Below are positions 17,420 through 24,883 of a stretch of 64,000 bases of DNA, piece after piece. This DNA comes from Natronoarchaeum philippinense (GTDB lineage: Archaea; Halobacteriota; Halobacteria; Halobacteriales; Natronoarchaeaceae). Location: assembly GCF_900215575.1 (NCBI RefSeq), contig NZ_OBEJ01000002.1, positions 682,001 through 746,000 on the forward strand. The letters run 5' to 3'. Made by a program: the position numbers and the translations under genes. Under the pieces are notes generated by a model. It searched no databases. It saw nothing but the letters and a program-made list of their open reading frames with translations, and was not told where the DNA came from. Within the stretch, counting starts at the first letter, position 1; every line of letters begins with the position of its first letter.

Positions 17420-18841
17420 TCAACGGTTCGGACCGACATCCTTGCCGAGCACCTTCGCCGCCGTCAGAATCGGGTCCCACGTGGTGTTGAACGGGGGCGC
17501 GTAGGCGAGATCGTAGTCAGAGAGGTCGTCGACGGTCGCACCTTCGGTTACCGCGGCGACGAGAGCGTGACTCCGATGGACGGCGCCCTCGCCGTACTCG
17601 GAGACGAGGCTGCCGCCGAGGACGCGCCCGGAGTCGCGGTCGGCGGTCAGCGTCACGGTGACGGTCCCGCCGTCGGGGTAGTAGCCCGCCCGGGACTTGG
17701 CGTCGATCGTCTTCGAGACTGGGTCGAAGCCCGCGTCTCGGGCTTCAGATTCGTCGAGGAGCCCAGTGCGTGCCGCCTCGACCTCGAACGCCTTGACCGC
17801 GGCCGTTCCCGCGACGCCGCCGCCCTCCGTCGGCGTCCCGGCGACCGTCTGGCCGATCGCTCTGCCGTGTCGGTTGGCGGTCAGCGCAAGCGGCACGTAG
17901 GTCGGATCGTCGGTGACGACGTGGCCGGCCTCGGCGCAGTCGCCGGCCGCGTAGATGTCATCCACGTTCGTCTCGCGGTACGCGTCGGCGGCGATGGCGC
18001 CCGTTTCGCCGAGTTCGACACCGGCGTCCTCGGCGAGGTCCGTCCGCGGCCGGACGCCAGTCCCGACCAGCACCATGTCGACGGGAACCCGCTCGTCGGT
18101 CGTCGCAATGGCTTCGACGCGATCGCCGCCGTCGAGCGATTCGACCTCGGCGCCGAGGTGAACCGAGACGGTCTGGTCGGCCAGGTGATCGAGCACGCGC
18201 TCGCTGGTCGCGTCGCTGAACTGCTTGAGGACGCGGTCGCCGCGCTGGAACAGATGCACTTCGAAGTCGTTGGCAGCCAGCGCTTCGGCCATCTCGACGC
18301 CGATGTAGCCGCCGCCGACGATCCCCACCGGGCCGTTGCAGGTTTCGAGAAACTGACAGGCCGGCCCGCGATCGGGCTGTTGGAGTTCTTCCTCGGTCCG
18401 CGCCCGGCTGACGTACTCCCGGAGCTCCTTGCCGTCGGACATCGAGCCGAGCGTGAACACGCCCTCGCGGTCGAGCCCGTCGATGGGTGGTGTGACGGCT
18501 GCCGCGCCGGTTGCGATGAGCAGGTGATCGTACTCGACGACGACCTCGCCGTCGTCGTTGCGAGCGGTGACGGTCCGGTCGTCGGGGTCGATATCGACGA
18601 CGTCGTGGCCCGTCCGCAGGTCGATGTCGCGCTCCTCGCGGAACTCCTCGGGCGTGACCGAGACGAGCGAGTCGAGCGAGTCGATCTCGCCTTTGACGTA
18701 GTAGGGCAGGCCGCAGGCGCCGTAGGACACCCACTGCCCGCGCTCGAAGACGACGACCTCGAGGGAGGGATCGTCCCGCTTTGCTTTGCTCGCGGCCGAC
18801 ATCCCGGCGGCGTCACCGCCGACGACGACGAAGGTGGACAT
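17420..18841 (-). CDS. FAD-dependent pyridine nucleotide-disulfide oxidoreductase (NADH oxidase / CoA-disulfide reductase type)
   Basis: The 473-residue flavoprotein begins with the FAD-binding VVVGGDAAGMSAA motif and carries SYGACGLPY with the single redox-active Cys43, as in NADH oxidases and coenzyme A-disulfide reductases. The NAD-binding motif GIVGGGYIGVEMAEAL lies near residue 174, and the second FAD motif (VDDIYAAGDCAE) near residue 293. The C-terminal dimerisation domain follows. Substrate cannot be set between O2, CoA disulfide and polysulfide; haloarchaea use gamma-glutamylcysteine as thiol, which leaves this open. The gene is monocistronic and divergent from surE with a 128-bp gap. 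Confidence 0.86.
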   Translation of the reverse strand: MSTFVVVGGDAAGMSAASKAKRDDPSLEVVVFERGQWVSYGACGLPYYVKGEIDSLDSLVSVTPEEFREERDIDLRTGHDVVDIDPDDRTVTARNDDGEVVVEYDHLLIATGAAAVTPPIDGLDREGVFTLGSMSDGKELREYVSRARTEEELQQPDRGPACQFLETCNGPVGIVGGGYIGVEMAEALAANDFEVHLFQRGDRVLKQFSDATSERVLDHLADQTVSVHLGAEVESLDGGDRVEAIATTDERVPVDMVLVGTGVRPRTDLAEDAGVELGETGAIAADAYRETNVDDIYAAGDCAEAGHVVTDDPTYVPLALTANRHGRAIGQTVAGTPTEGGGVAGTAAVKAFEVEAARTGLLDESEARDAGFDPVSKTIDAKSRAGYYPDGGTVTVTLTADRDSGRVLGGSLVSEYGEGAVHRSHALVAAVTEGATVDDLSDYDLAYAPPFNTTWDPILTAAKVLGKDVGPNR

Positions 18842-18969
18842 GGTCAGAACTGGTCGGCAGCGCTGATAAAACCGTCCCGGGAGTGTGCGGAGGTTGCAGC
18901 CGTGATCGTGGCGTCCGTGACTCGCCCGCGACCGGTGTGTTTTTCGCCGGGGCGTCCGACCGTCCGGGC

Positions 18970-19764
18970 ATGGACGACTCCGAGGCGCCGGAAATCCTCC
19001 TGACCAACGACGACGGGATCGGGAGCGCCGGAATCGGCGCGCTCCACGACGCCTTAGACGAAATCGGGAACGTGACTGTCGTCGCGCCCGCGGACGACCA
19101 GAGTGCTGTCGGCCGGGCCATGTCGACGGAAGTCGGGATCGAGGAACACGAACGCGGCTACGCCATCGCGGGGACGCCGTCAGATTGCGTGGTCGCCGGG
19201 CTGGAAGCCATCGGCCCGTATCCCGACCTCGTCGTGTCGGGCTGCAACCGCGGCGCGAACCTCGGCGAGTACGTGCTCGGGCGCTCGGGGACGGTCAGCG
19301 CCGCAGTCGAGGCGGCCTTCTTCGGCATCCCGTCGATCGCCGTCTCGCTGTACGTGCCGACCGGCGATATGGAGTTTCACGAGATCGAAACCGACCGCGA
19401 GGACTACGCCGAGGCGGTCCGAGCGACGGAGTACCTCGTCGAGCACGCCACCGACGCCGGCGTCTTCGAGCAGGCCGATTACCTCAACGTGAACGCGCCG
19501 CTGCCCGGCGACGAGCCGGCGCCGATGACAGTCACGCGACCCTCCCACGTCTACGACATGGACGCGACCCACAACGGCGACACGATCACCCTCCACGACC
19601 GCATCTGGGACCGGATGGCCGAGGGAGATATCGAGGATCCGGAGGGGACCGACCGCCGCGCGGTCGTCGACGGGCGCGTGAGCGTCTCGCCGCTGACCGC
19701 GCCACACACCACCGAGCACCACGAAGCGCTCGATGAGATCGTCGAGTCGTACCCCGATCGCTGA
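18970..19764 (+). CDS. surE: 5'/3'-nucleotidase SurE
   Basis: The 264-residue protein matches SurE, a metal-dependent phosphatase acting on nucleoside monophosphates. The metal-binding motif ILLTNDDGIGSAGI is at the N-terminus, followed by VVAPADDQSAVGRA and VVSGCNRGANLGEYVLGRSGTVSAA, both family signatures. The ATG at 18970 gives the family N-terminus; the longer frame upstream is the arginine-rich shadow of the flanking gene. It is convergent with the gas vesicle cluster, ending 27 bp from the gvpM stop. Confidence 0.94.
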   Translation: MDDSEAPEILLTNDDGIGSAGIGALHDALDEIGNVTVVAPADDQSAVGRAMSTEVGIEEHERGYAIAGTPSDCVVAGLEAIGPYPDLVVSGCNRGANLGEYVLGRSGTVSAAVEAAFFGIPSIAVSLYVPTGDMEFHEIETDREDYAEAVRATEYLVEHATDAGVFEQADYLNVNAPLPGDEPAPMTVTRPSHVYDMDATHNGDTITLHDRIWDRMAEGDIEDPEGTDRRAVVDGRVSVSPLTAPHTTEHHEALDEIVESYPDR

Positions 19765-19791
19765 ACGGACGCAAACACCGCCGAGTGTCGG

Positions 19792-20295
19792 CTACTCTCT
19801 ATCAGCGTCCGGCGCGTCGTTTTCTTCAGAGCCGCCGCCCACAGCGTCGCCCACGTCGAACTCGTCGATCCCACCGCCATCGTCGTCGAGACCGTCGAAC
19901 ACCTCAGCCCCCTCGGGTCGCCGCGAGACGCCGGGGCTGTCCGATCGGTCGGGACGGGCCGATCCGTCCGGCCGGTCGGACCGGTTCGGACGCCGTCCCG
20001 GCGGGGGCGCGTCGGGATCGCCGCCGGTTCCCGATTCCGGCCGCGGGACGAACTTCCCGCGGCGACTCGCCGCGCGCTGGTCGCCGACCGCCTGCGCTCG
20101 CGTCGCGGCGTCCCACTCCTCGAAGAAGCCGTGATCGCGCATCGTCGCCATCCCGGCGATCGCCGCCCGGAGGTTGATGCCGATCAGCGGAATGTCGGCG
20201 ACGGTGACGATCACGTCGGCCTGCAGCATCGCGCCGTCCCGGAGGAGCACGTCGAGCAGGTCGACCACCGCGTCGTCGTCGCGGCTCGGTTCCAC
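19792..20295 (-). CDS. gvpM: Gas vesicle protein GvpM (GvpA/J/M family)
   Basis: The 167-residue protein has the GvpA-like core VVDLLDVLLRDGAMLQADVIVTVADIPLIGINLRAAIAGM at residues 10-49, in the variant typical of GvpM (LLRDGAMLQADV, FEEWDAA). GvpM is a minor protein required early in gas vesicle assembly and tends to aggregate unless bound by GvpF, H or L. The C-terminal 90 residues form an Arg/Pro/Asp/Gly-rich tail longer than in the textbook halobacterial GvpM. The start is the GTG at 20295. It is the last gene of the leftward gvpF-M operon. Confidence 0.92.
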   Translation of the reverse strand: MEPSRDDDAVVDLLDVLLRDGAMLQADVIVTVADIPLIGINLRAAIAGMATMRDHGFFEEWDAATRAQAVGDQRAASRRGKFVPRPESGTGGDPDAPPPGRRPNRSDRPDGSARPDRSDSPGVSRRPEGAEVFDGLDDDGGGIDEFDVGDAVGGGSEENDAPDADRE

Positions 20296-20301
20296 GCAGG
20301 G

Positions 20302-21180
20302 TCACCTCGTCCCCTCGTCGTGCGGATCTTCGGCGTCGTCGGGAGATTCGGCGGCGAACTCCGGGGCGAACGTGTAGGGCGGCCACGGACCGGTGAACTC
20401 GATCTCGACACCGGGGTTGGCGGCGACCTCGTCGAGCGCTGCGCCCAGCGCGTCGACCTCGGCGTCGCGGGCAAGCGCGGCGACGCGCTGGGCCGGCTGC
20501 TCGGCGGCGTCGACGCCGTCGAGCGTCGCGCGGCGGCGACCGAGCACCTCCGCTCGCTCGACGTGGGGGGCGATTCGACGCCGAAGCGCTTCGAGCAGTT
20601 CCTGTCGGTGTTCGCGGAGCCGTTTGCGCAGTTGCTGGTCGTACTGTTTCTCCAGCAAGAACGATGTGCCGGCGTCGGCCTGCTCGGTTCGAGCGCGCAG
20701 CGACCGGAGCTCCTCGTCTTCGGCAGCAAGCTCGTCGCCGAGCCGTTCTTCGTCGAGGTTCAGCGAGATGCGGTACTCCCAGCGGTTCGAGAGTTCGTCG
20801 AGATGCACGCGAGCGTCGGCTCGGACCTCGTCGAGCCACTGGCGGACCGTCCCGTCGTCGCCGGGCAGAATCGTGTGAAAGCGAAACGGGATCGGCGTGC
20901 CGAAGGCCTCGCCAGCCTCGTCGACGACACGCTGGTGGGCGAGCAGCCATCGCCTGACCTGCCGGGGATTGTCCGAATCGTACGTCGATTCGCAAGTGTG
21001 GACGACCGCGCCGACGCCGCCAGTTCTCACCAGTTCGGTGGTCGCACCGTCGAGGCCGTCGGCGGCGACGGCATCGTCGTCGGCGCCCTCGCCGACCGCC
21101 ACGAGGCAGTAGAGGTACCGTCCCTCGTCGAACTCGGCGCCAGAATCTTCGCTCGGCTCTTCGTCGGTCGGATCGTGCAT
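20302..21180 (-). CDS. gvpL: Gas vesicle protein GvpL (GvpF/L family)
   Basis: The 292-residue protein belongs to the GvpF/L family. It has the N-terminal strand YLYCLVAVGEG, VRRWLLAHQRVVDEAGEAFGTPIPFRFHTIL in the first domain, a central coiled coil (about residues 150-230) and the C-terminal phrase EFTGPWPPYTFAPEF, which closes the GvpF/L fold. GvpL is essential and binds several other minor Gvp proteins during nucleation. It begins 6 bases after the gvpK stop and ends 6 bases before the gvpM GTG. Confidence 0.94.
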   Translation of the reverse strand: MHDPTDEEPSEDSGAEFDEGRYLYCLVAVGEGADDDAVAADGLDGATTELVRTGGVGAVVHTCESTYDSDNPRQVRRWLLAHQRVVDEAGEAFGTPIPFRFHTILPGDDGTVRQWLDEVRADARVHLDELSNRWEYRISLNLDEERLGDELAAEDEELRSLRARTEQADAGTSFLLEKQYDQQLRKRLREHRQELLEALRRRIAPHVERAEVLGRRRATLDGVDAAEQPAQRVAALARDAEVDALGAALDEVAANPGVEIEFTGPWPPYTFAPEFAAESPDDAEDPHDEGTR

Positions 21181-21186
21181 CGGTGA

Positions 21187-21534
21187 TTACTCGCTCTGGT
21201 CGGGTGACATCGGTTGGTAGTCGGCAGTGTCATCCAACGGTCCCTGCTCGACGTCGAGCCCGCGGATGGCATCGCCGACGATGCCGTCGAGGTCGCCGCG
21301 GAGGCTGTCGACCTCCTCCTCGATTCCCTCCTCGCGTTTGATCCCTTCGACCTCGGCTTCGAGTTGGGCGAGTTGCTCGCCGAGGCGCTCGATCTCCTCG
21401 TCGGCGAGCCGGCCGCTTTCCATCCGGCGGACGGCCTCGCGCTCCATCGCCTCGATCAGGAGTTCGACGACGGTGAGCAGCAGGGCCATCAGCCCGGAGC
21501 GAGCCTGATCGCCGTCGACTGAGATCTCCGTCAC
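21187..21534 (-). CDS. gvpK: Gas vesicle protein GvpK
   Basis: The 115-residue protein has the GvpK pattern: GLMALLLTVVELLIEAMEREAVRRMESGRL, then EIERLGEQLAQLEAEVEGIKREEGIEEEV. GvpK is one of the eight proteins essential for vesicle formation in haloarchaea. The start is a GTG at 21534, 24 bases after the gvpJ stop. Confidence 0.94.
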   Translation of the reverse strand: MTEISVDGDQARSGLMALLLTVVELLIEAMEREAVRRMESGRLADEEIERLGEQLAQLEAEVEGIKREEGIEEEVDSLRGDLDGIVGDAIRGLDVEQGPLDDTADYQPMSPDQSE

Positions 21535-21558
21535 CGCGCGCCCTCCGCGCTCGCGCGG

Positions 21559-22020
21559 TCACTCCTCGTTCGCATGTTCGTCCTCCTCGCTGTCCGAGGT
21601 TGTCTCGGTTTCGGCGTCCCGTTCGTCCGCGTCTGGAGCTTCGACTTCGGCGTCCTCCGTGACGCTCGCCGTCGGGACAGGGCCGACGTTGACATCGGCC
21701 GGACCGTCGTCGAACACCAGTTCCGAAAGCCGGGTTTGGTCCTCGTCGACGCCGTCGTCGGTCGTTACGGCGGGGACGCCGGTCTGTGCCTCGACGCGCC
21801 GGCGGTCGGTGCCGCTGGGAAACTCCAAGCCGTACTTCGCGGCCGTCTCGAACGACGCGAGCGCGGCCCGGATCTTGACGCCGATGAGTTCGGTGTCGCC
21901 GACGGTCACCGCGATGTCGGCGTTGATCACGACGCCCTTGTCCAGCAGCATCTCGACGACATCGGCCAGATCGCTCTTCCCCCGCGTCGGCTGGGGGCCC
22001 GTGGTCCCGCGTCGGCTCAC
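21559..22020 (-). CDS. gvpJ: Gas vesicle protein GvpJ (GvpA/J/M family)
   Basis: The 153-residue protein carries the GvpA-like core LADVVEMLLDKGVVINADIAVTVGDTELIGVKIRAALASF and the GvpJ-specific continuation AAKYGLEFPSGTDRRRVEAQTGV. It is an essential minor structural or nucleating protein. The C-terminal 80 residues are acidic and longer than in Halobacterium GvpJ as I recall it. The GTG start at 22020 overlaps the stop of a 21-codon ORF (GTGA), and GGAGG lies about 10 bases upstream inside that ORF. Confidence 0.93.
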   Translation of the reverse strand: MSRRGTTGPQPTRGKSDLADVVEMLLDKGVVINADIAVTVGDTELIGVKIRAALASFETAAKYGLEFPSGTDRRRVEAQTGVPAVTTDDGVDEDQTRLSELVFDDGPADVNVGPVPTASVTEDAEVEAPDADERDAETETTSDSEEDEHANEE

Positions 22021-22082
22021 AGCGGATCGCCCTCCGCTGCGGTCGGTACAGTTTCCGGTGCTGGGTCTGCCTGTCGTGTCAT
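22017..22082 (-). CDS. Possible 21-residue mini-ORF bridging gvpI and gvpJ
   Basis: A short frame starts at the ATG at 22082, 5 bases after the gvpI stop, behind a strong Shine-Dalgarno (CGGAGG at 22091-22096, minus strand). It reads MTRQADPAPETVPTAAEGDPL and stops with TGA overlapping the GTG of gvpJ. Its 3' part contains the GGAGG that serves gvpJ. It may be a relay ORF for translational coupling rather than a functional peptide. Confidence 0.4.
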   Translation of the reverse strand: MTRQADPAPETVPTAAEGDPL

Positions 22083-22087
22083 TCGTT

Positions 22088-22888
22088 TTACCTCCGTCTG
22101 TCGAACCGGTTGCCGTAGATGCGCGTCCTGCTCGGCGCGGTCGAGTACGGAGATCGCTTCGGGACCGTCGAGTGCTTGGTGGCGCTGCCGCCGACCTCCG
22201 GCCGGTCGGTCGGCATCGTCGAGTTCGCCGTCGGGTTCCGCGAGTTCGTGTCCTGCCTGTCGCGTTGGCGGCGCATCTGCTCGCGGTTCGTCTCGTACAG
22301 CTCTCGAAGCGCGTCGTGGGCTTCTAGCACCCCCTCGCGGAACTCGTCGACGGCGTCCATCGCTTTCTCTTGGATCGCGACTTGGTAGGCCTCGTCGGGG
22401 AGCTCCCCGAGGGCCCCCATCTCGCCGCCGAGGCTGCCGTCGTCGGCTCCGGCGATCGACCCGTCTTCGTCGCCAGTCGTATCGCCGCCGTCGTCAGTGC
22501 TGTCGAGCACATCGTCGGTGGCGTCTGTCACGGCTTTCGACTTCGAGACGAGATCGGTGAGGTCCGCGGCCGATGCCAACTCGCGGAAGTCGATCGCCTT
22601 CAACAGGGCGGCGTAGTCGACGGCTTCGCTGGCGTCTCGCCGCCTGATCGCTTCGGGCACGTCGCCGGCTTCGAGGGCCGCCAGCAAGTCGTCGGCGTCG
22701 ACGGCGTCGGGGAGCTCCGACACGTCGATCGTCCCCACGAGATCGGCGGCTTCGTCGGCGGCGTCGTGGAGCGCGCGCAGTCGCCCGAGCACGCGACCCG
22801 GATCGTCGTCATCGGCGAGGCGGTCGAGCGACGCTTCGGCGCGGTCCACCAGCGCCGAGAGTCGGTCGGCGCGAGTCCGTTCTGTCAT
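22088..22888 (-). CDS. gvpI: Gas vesicle protein GvpI-like with long N-terminal extension
   Basis: The 266-residue protein sits between gvpH and gvpJ, the position of gvpI. The basic Ser/Thr/Arg-rich C-terminus (about residues 205-266, with KHSTVPKRSPYSTAPSRTRIYG) resembles the end of halobacterial GvpI as I remember it. GvpI is an accessory protein that influences vesicle length. The N-terminal 200 residues are acidic and helical (repeated Asp-Asp, Ala, Leu), which is unusual because the known GvpI is small (about 140 residues) and basic throughout. It overlaps gvpH by four bases. The identification rests on position and C-terminal composition. Confidence 0.62.
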   Translation of the reverse strand: MTERTRADRLSALVDRAEASLDRLADDDDPGRVLGRLRALHDAADEAADLVGTIDVSELPDAVDADDLLAALEAGDVPEAIRRRDASEAVDYAALLKAIDFRELASAADLTDLVSKSKAVTDATDDVLDSTDDGGDTTGDEDGSIAGADDGSLGGEMGALGELPDEAYQVAIQEKAMDAVDEFREGVLEAHDALRELYETNREQMRRQRDRQDTNSRNPTANSTMPTDRPEVGGSATKHSTVPKRSPYSTAPSRTRIYGNRFDRRR

Positions 22889-23523
22889 CGGCTGATCACC
22901 TCGTCGGGGTCTCCCGCGACGACGCTGTCGTCGATCCGAACTTCGAGGACGTAATTGTTGAGCGTCGCCTGCACGGCGGAGGCGTCCCAGCGTTCGATCG
23001 GGACGCGGGCGAGCGTCTCGCGCGGGGTCCTGACCACGAGCGTCCGACGATCGTCGGTGACACCGACCGTGATGTCGGATGCGTCGACGCCCGGGAGATT
23101 CGCAGTCACCACGACGGTCTCGCCGTCGTGGCGAACCGTCGTTAGGTGCTCGCCCGTAGCGTCGGCGACACGGCGGCGGTGCCGGTCGCGCGCACGCCCG
23201 GTGCGGGCGTCGCCGAGCGCCCCCACAGAGGCATCGATATCCACCGCGAATCGGGAGGGCCTATCGCGCGAGGTGCTCGCCGGCCGTCGGCCGCGACCGC
23301 GGTCGGAACGGACCTCGCGGCCGGATCGGCCGGCGCGCTCACTCGCCTCGTCGAGAAACTCCAGCAGCGTCCCGACGTAGCCGCCGATGTCGAGGTCGAA
23401 CGGCCGGGTTGGTCCTTGACCCTCGCGGTCGCCGCCGCGCTGGTGATCGGACGTGTCGGACGCCTCGCGATCCGGTCGGTCGTCGGTGCGCCGGTCCTCC
23501 TCGTCGTTGCTGTCGTGTGGCAT
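22885..23523 (-). CDS. gvpH: Gas vesicle protein GvpH (Hsp20-like)
   Basis: The 212-residue protein has a hydrophilic, Arg/Asp-rich N-terminal half and a C-terminal alpha-crystallin-like part (TTVRHDGETVVVTANLPGVDASDITVGV, then LVVRTPRETLARVPI and NNYVLEVRI). GvpH is a chaperone-like accessory protein that keeps GvpM soluble. The phrase PFDLDIGGYVGTLLEFLDE is in the N-terminal half. The ATG at 23523 overlaps the gvpG stop by one base (TGATG). Confidence 0.9.
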   Translation of the reverse strand: MPHDSNDEEDRRTDDRPDREASDTSDHQRGGDREGQGPTRPFDLDIGGYVGTLLEFLDEASERAGRSGREVRSDRGRGRRPASTSRDRPSRFAVDIDASVGALGDARTGRARDRHRRRVADATGEHLTTVRHDGETVVVTANLPGVDASDITVGVTDDRRTLVVRTPRETLARVPIERWDASAVQATLNNYVLEVRIDDSVVAGDPDEVISR

Positions 23524-23783
23524 CAGCGTTTTACCTCGATCTTGCCGCTTGTCAGTTCGTCACGAACCTGTTCGGCCAGTTCGAGTTCGTCCTCCAGCTC
23601 CGCCTTGCGGCGTCGGTACTCCGATTCGGGGCGCTCGCCGATCTCGTAGAGCAGTTGGTTCTCCTTGAGCTCGTCCTGAATGCGGTCGATGTCGTACAGT
23701 TCCTCCAGCGCCATCGTCTGGAGGATGTCGAGCAGCGAGACGAACGGCCGGACGAGCAGGTCGTCGATCACGAGCATGGTCAC
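23523..23783 (-). CDS. gvpG: Gas vesicle protein GvpG
   Basis: The small helical protein has the family pattern MLVIDDLLVRPFVSLLDIL, MALEELYD, then KENQLLYEIGERPESEYRRRKAELEDELE. GvpG is an essential minor protein. The GTG at 23783 overlaps the gvpF stop (GTGA) and gives 86 residues; the ATG at 23777 gives 84 and fits the usual MxxIDDLLV start, so either is possible. Confidence 0.93.
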   Translation of the reverse strand: MTMLVIDDLLVRPFVSLLDILQTMALEELYDIDRIQDELKENQLLYEIGERPESEYRRRKAELEDELELAEQVRDELTSGKIEVKR

Positions 23784-24397
23784 TGCTGGGCGCCGATGCG
23801 GATGTCGACGAAATTGTAGGGTGCAAACGGGCCGGTGTACTGCACGACGGCGTCGTCGAGATCCCGTTCGAGTTCGCCGACGGCCTCATCGAAGGCGTCC
23901 CGGTCGGCGCGCTCGACGAGGTAGGCGTCGTTGACCAGCAGCCGATCGCTGAACAGGTCGTTTTCGACCACGTCGACGGCGGTCGGTTCGAGGCGATCCC
24001 GCGTGTCCGATCGCGCGCTCGCGCGATCGATGGTCGAGCCATTGGCAACCACTTTGACGCCGAGCTCGACCGTTCCCTCGACCTCATCGAGGGCGGTCTG
24101 AAAGGCCCGCCTGCCGCCACTGAGAACGTTCCGGAGCGTTCGCTCGTCGTTGAATGCCATGCCGAAACTCATCGGCACGACGGTTCGCTCGTCGAGGACG
24201 GCGCTCAGCACGCGATCGTGGGCCGTCATCGACTCGGTCGTCCGGTCTGGATCGGTCGTGTCGGCGTCGGAGACGACCGCGGACAGCCCGCCCGCTGTGA
24301 CGGTGTACGCGCGCTCGGCGCCGCCGACTCCCTCCACGTCCAGTTCGAAGTCGGCTGCCGGAACGATGCCGTAGACGTACAGATGATCGCCTGTCAT
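23780..24397 (-). CDS. gvpF: Gas vesicle protein GvpF (GvpF/L family)
   Basis: The 205-residue protein starts LYVYGIVPAADF and ends with QYTGPFAPYNFVDIRIG, both GvpF/L signatures. The central part includes RVLSAVLDERTVVPMSFGMAF. GvpF binds GvpA and is thought to keep it from aggregating before assembly. It is the first gene of the leftward gvpFGHIJKLM operon. The ATG at 24397 is used; the frame extends upstream, but that part is not GvpF-like and contains the promoter region. Confidence 0.93.
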   Translation of the reverse strand: MTGDHLYVYGIVPAADFELDVEGVGGAERAYTVTAGGLSAVVSDADTTDPDRTTESMTAHDRVLSAVLDERTVVPMSFGMAFNDERTLRNVLSGGRRAFQTALDEVEGTVELGVKVVANGSTIDRASARSDTRDRLEPTAVDVVENDLFSDRLLVNDAYLVERADRDAFDEAVGELERDLDDAVVQYTGPFAPYNFVDIRIGAQQ

Positions 24398-24575
24398 GAA
24401 CTCCCCCGAGTCTGCGGCCGGGTCGATGCCTGCCGCGGCACTCCTCACGTCGGAGTGCGATGCCGGAGACAATAAACCGGGGCGTATATCGGCCGTATTA
24501 TCTAAAATGCTCGTGTAATCGTATCCTGAACAACCCTCTTTAGGGAACCTGTGGAAGCCACGCCCGGAGAGAGAG
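24398..24575. promoter_or_regulatory. Divergent gvpF / gvpA promoter region with a 7-bp stem hairpin
   Basis: This region separates the two gas vesicle transcripts. On the minus strand, TTTATTG (24472-24478) is a good TATA candidate for gvpF. A perfect inverted repeat gcactcc/ggagtgc (24438-24444 and 24452-24458, 7-base loop) lies between it and the gvpF start, within the likely mRNA leader. Before gvpA there is an AT-rich block (attatctaaaat, 24495-24506) and a purine run ggagagagag just before the ATG at 24576, which may act as a ribosome binding site. Confidence 0.6.
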
Positions 24576-24848
24576 ATGGTACGCAAAGAGCCACAGGGAT
24601 CGAGTCTGGTGGAGGTTCTCGATCGGATACTCGACAAGGGCGTCGTCATCGACGTATGGGCCCGAATTTCGGTCGTGGGGATCGAGCTGTTGACCGTCGA
24701 GGCTAGGGTCGTCGTCGCCTCGGTCGATACGTTCCTCCACTACGCCGAAGAGATCGCGAAGATCGAGCAGGCGGCCGAGCAGGAAGAACTGGAGGAAGTG
24801 GAAGTCGACGCACCACAGCACGCTCCGGAACAATCGACAGAAGACTGA
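24576..24848 (+). CDS. gvpA: Major gas vesicle structural protein GvpA
   Basis: The 90-residue protein is nearly the textbook Gvp[58 protein letters not shown]. It forms the ribbed, gas-permeable wall of the vesicle. The C-terminal acidic tail ([18 protein letters not shown]) is longer than in Halobacterium as I recall it (76 residues). There is one copy of gvpA here. It is transcribed divergently from gvpF and followed by gvpO after 35 bp. Confidence 0.97.
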   Translation: MVRKEPQGSSLVEVLDRILDKGVVIDVWARISVVGIELLTVEARVVVASVDTFLHYAEEIAKIEQAAEQEELEEVEVDAPQHAPEQSTED

Positions 24849-24883
24849 CCGCAGCCTGAGAGCGGACGACAACCACGAACGAC

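Noticed and set aside
17360-19003. 547-residue open frame on the plus strand
   Set aside because: It is antisense to the FAD-dependent oxidoreductase, which has clear motifs. Long shadow frames are common at this GC content.
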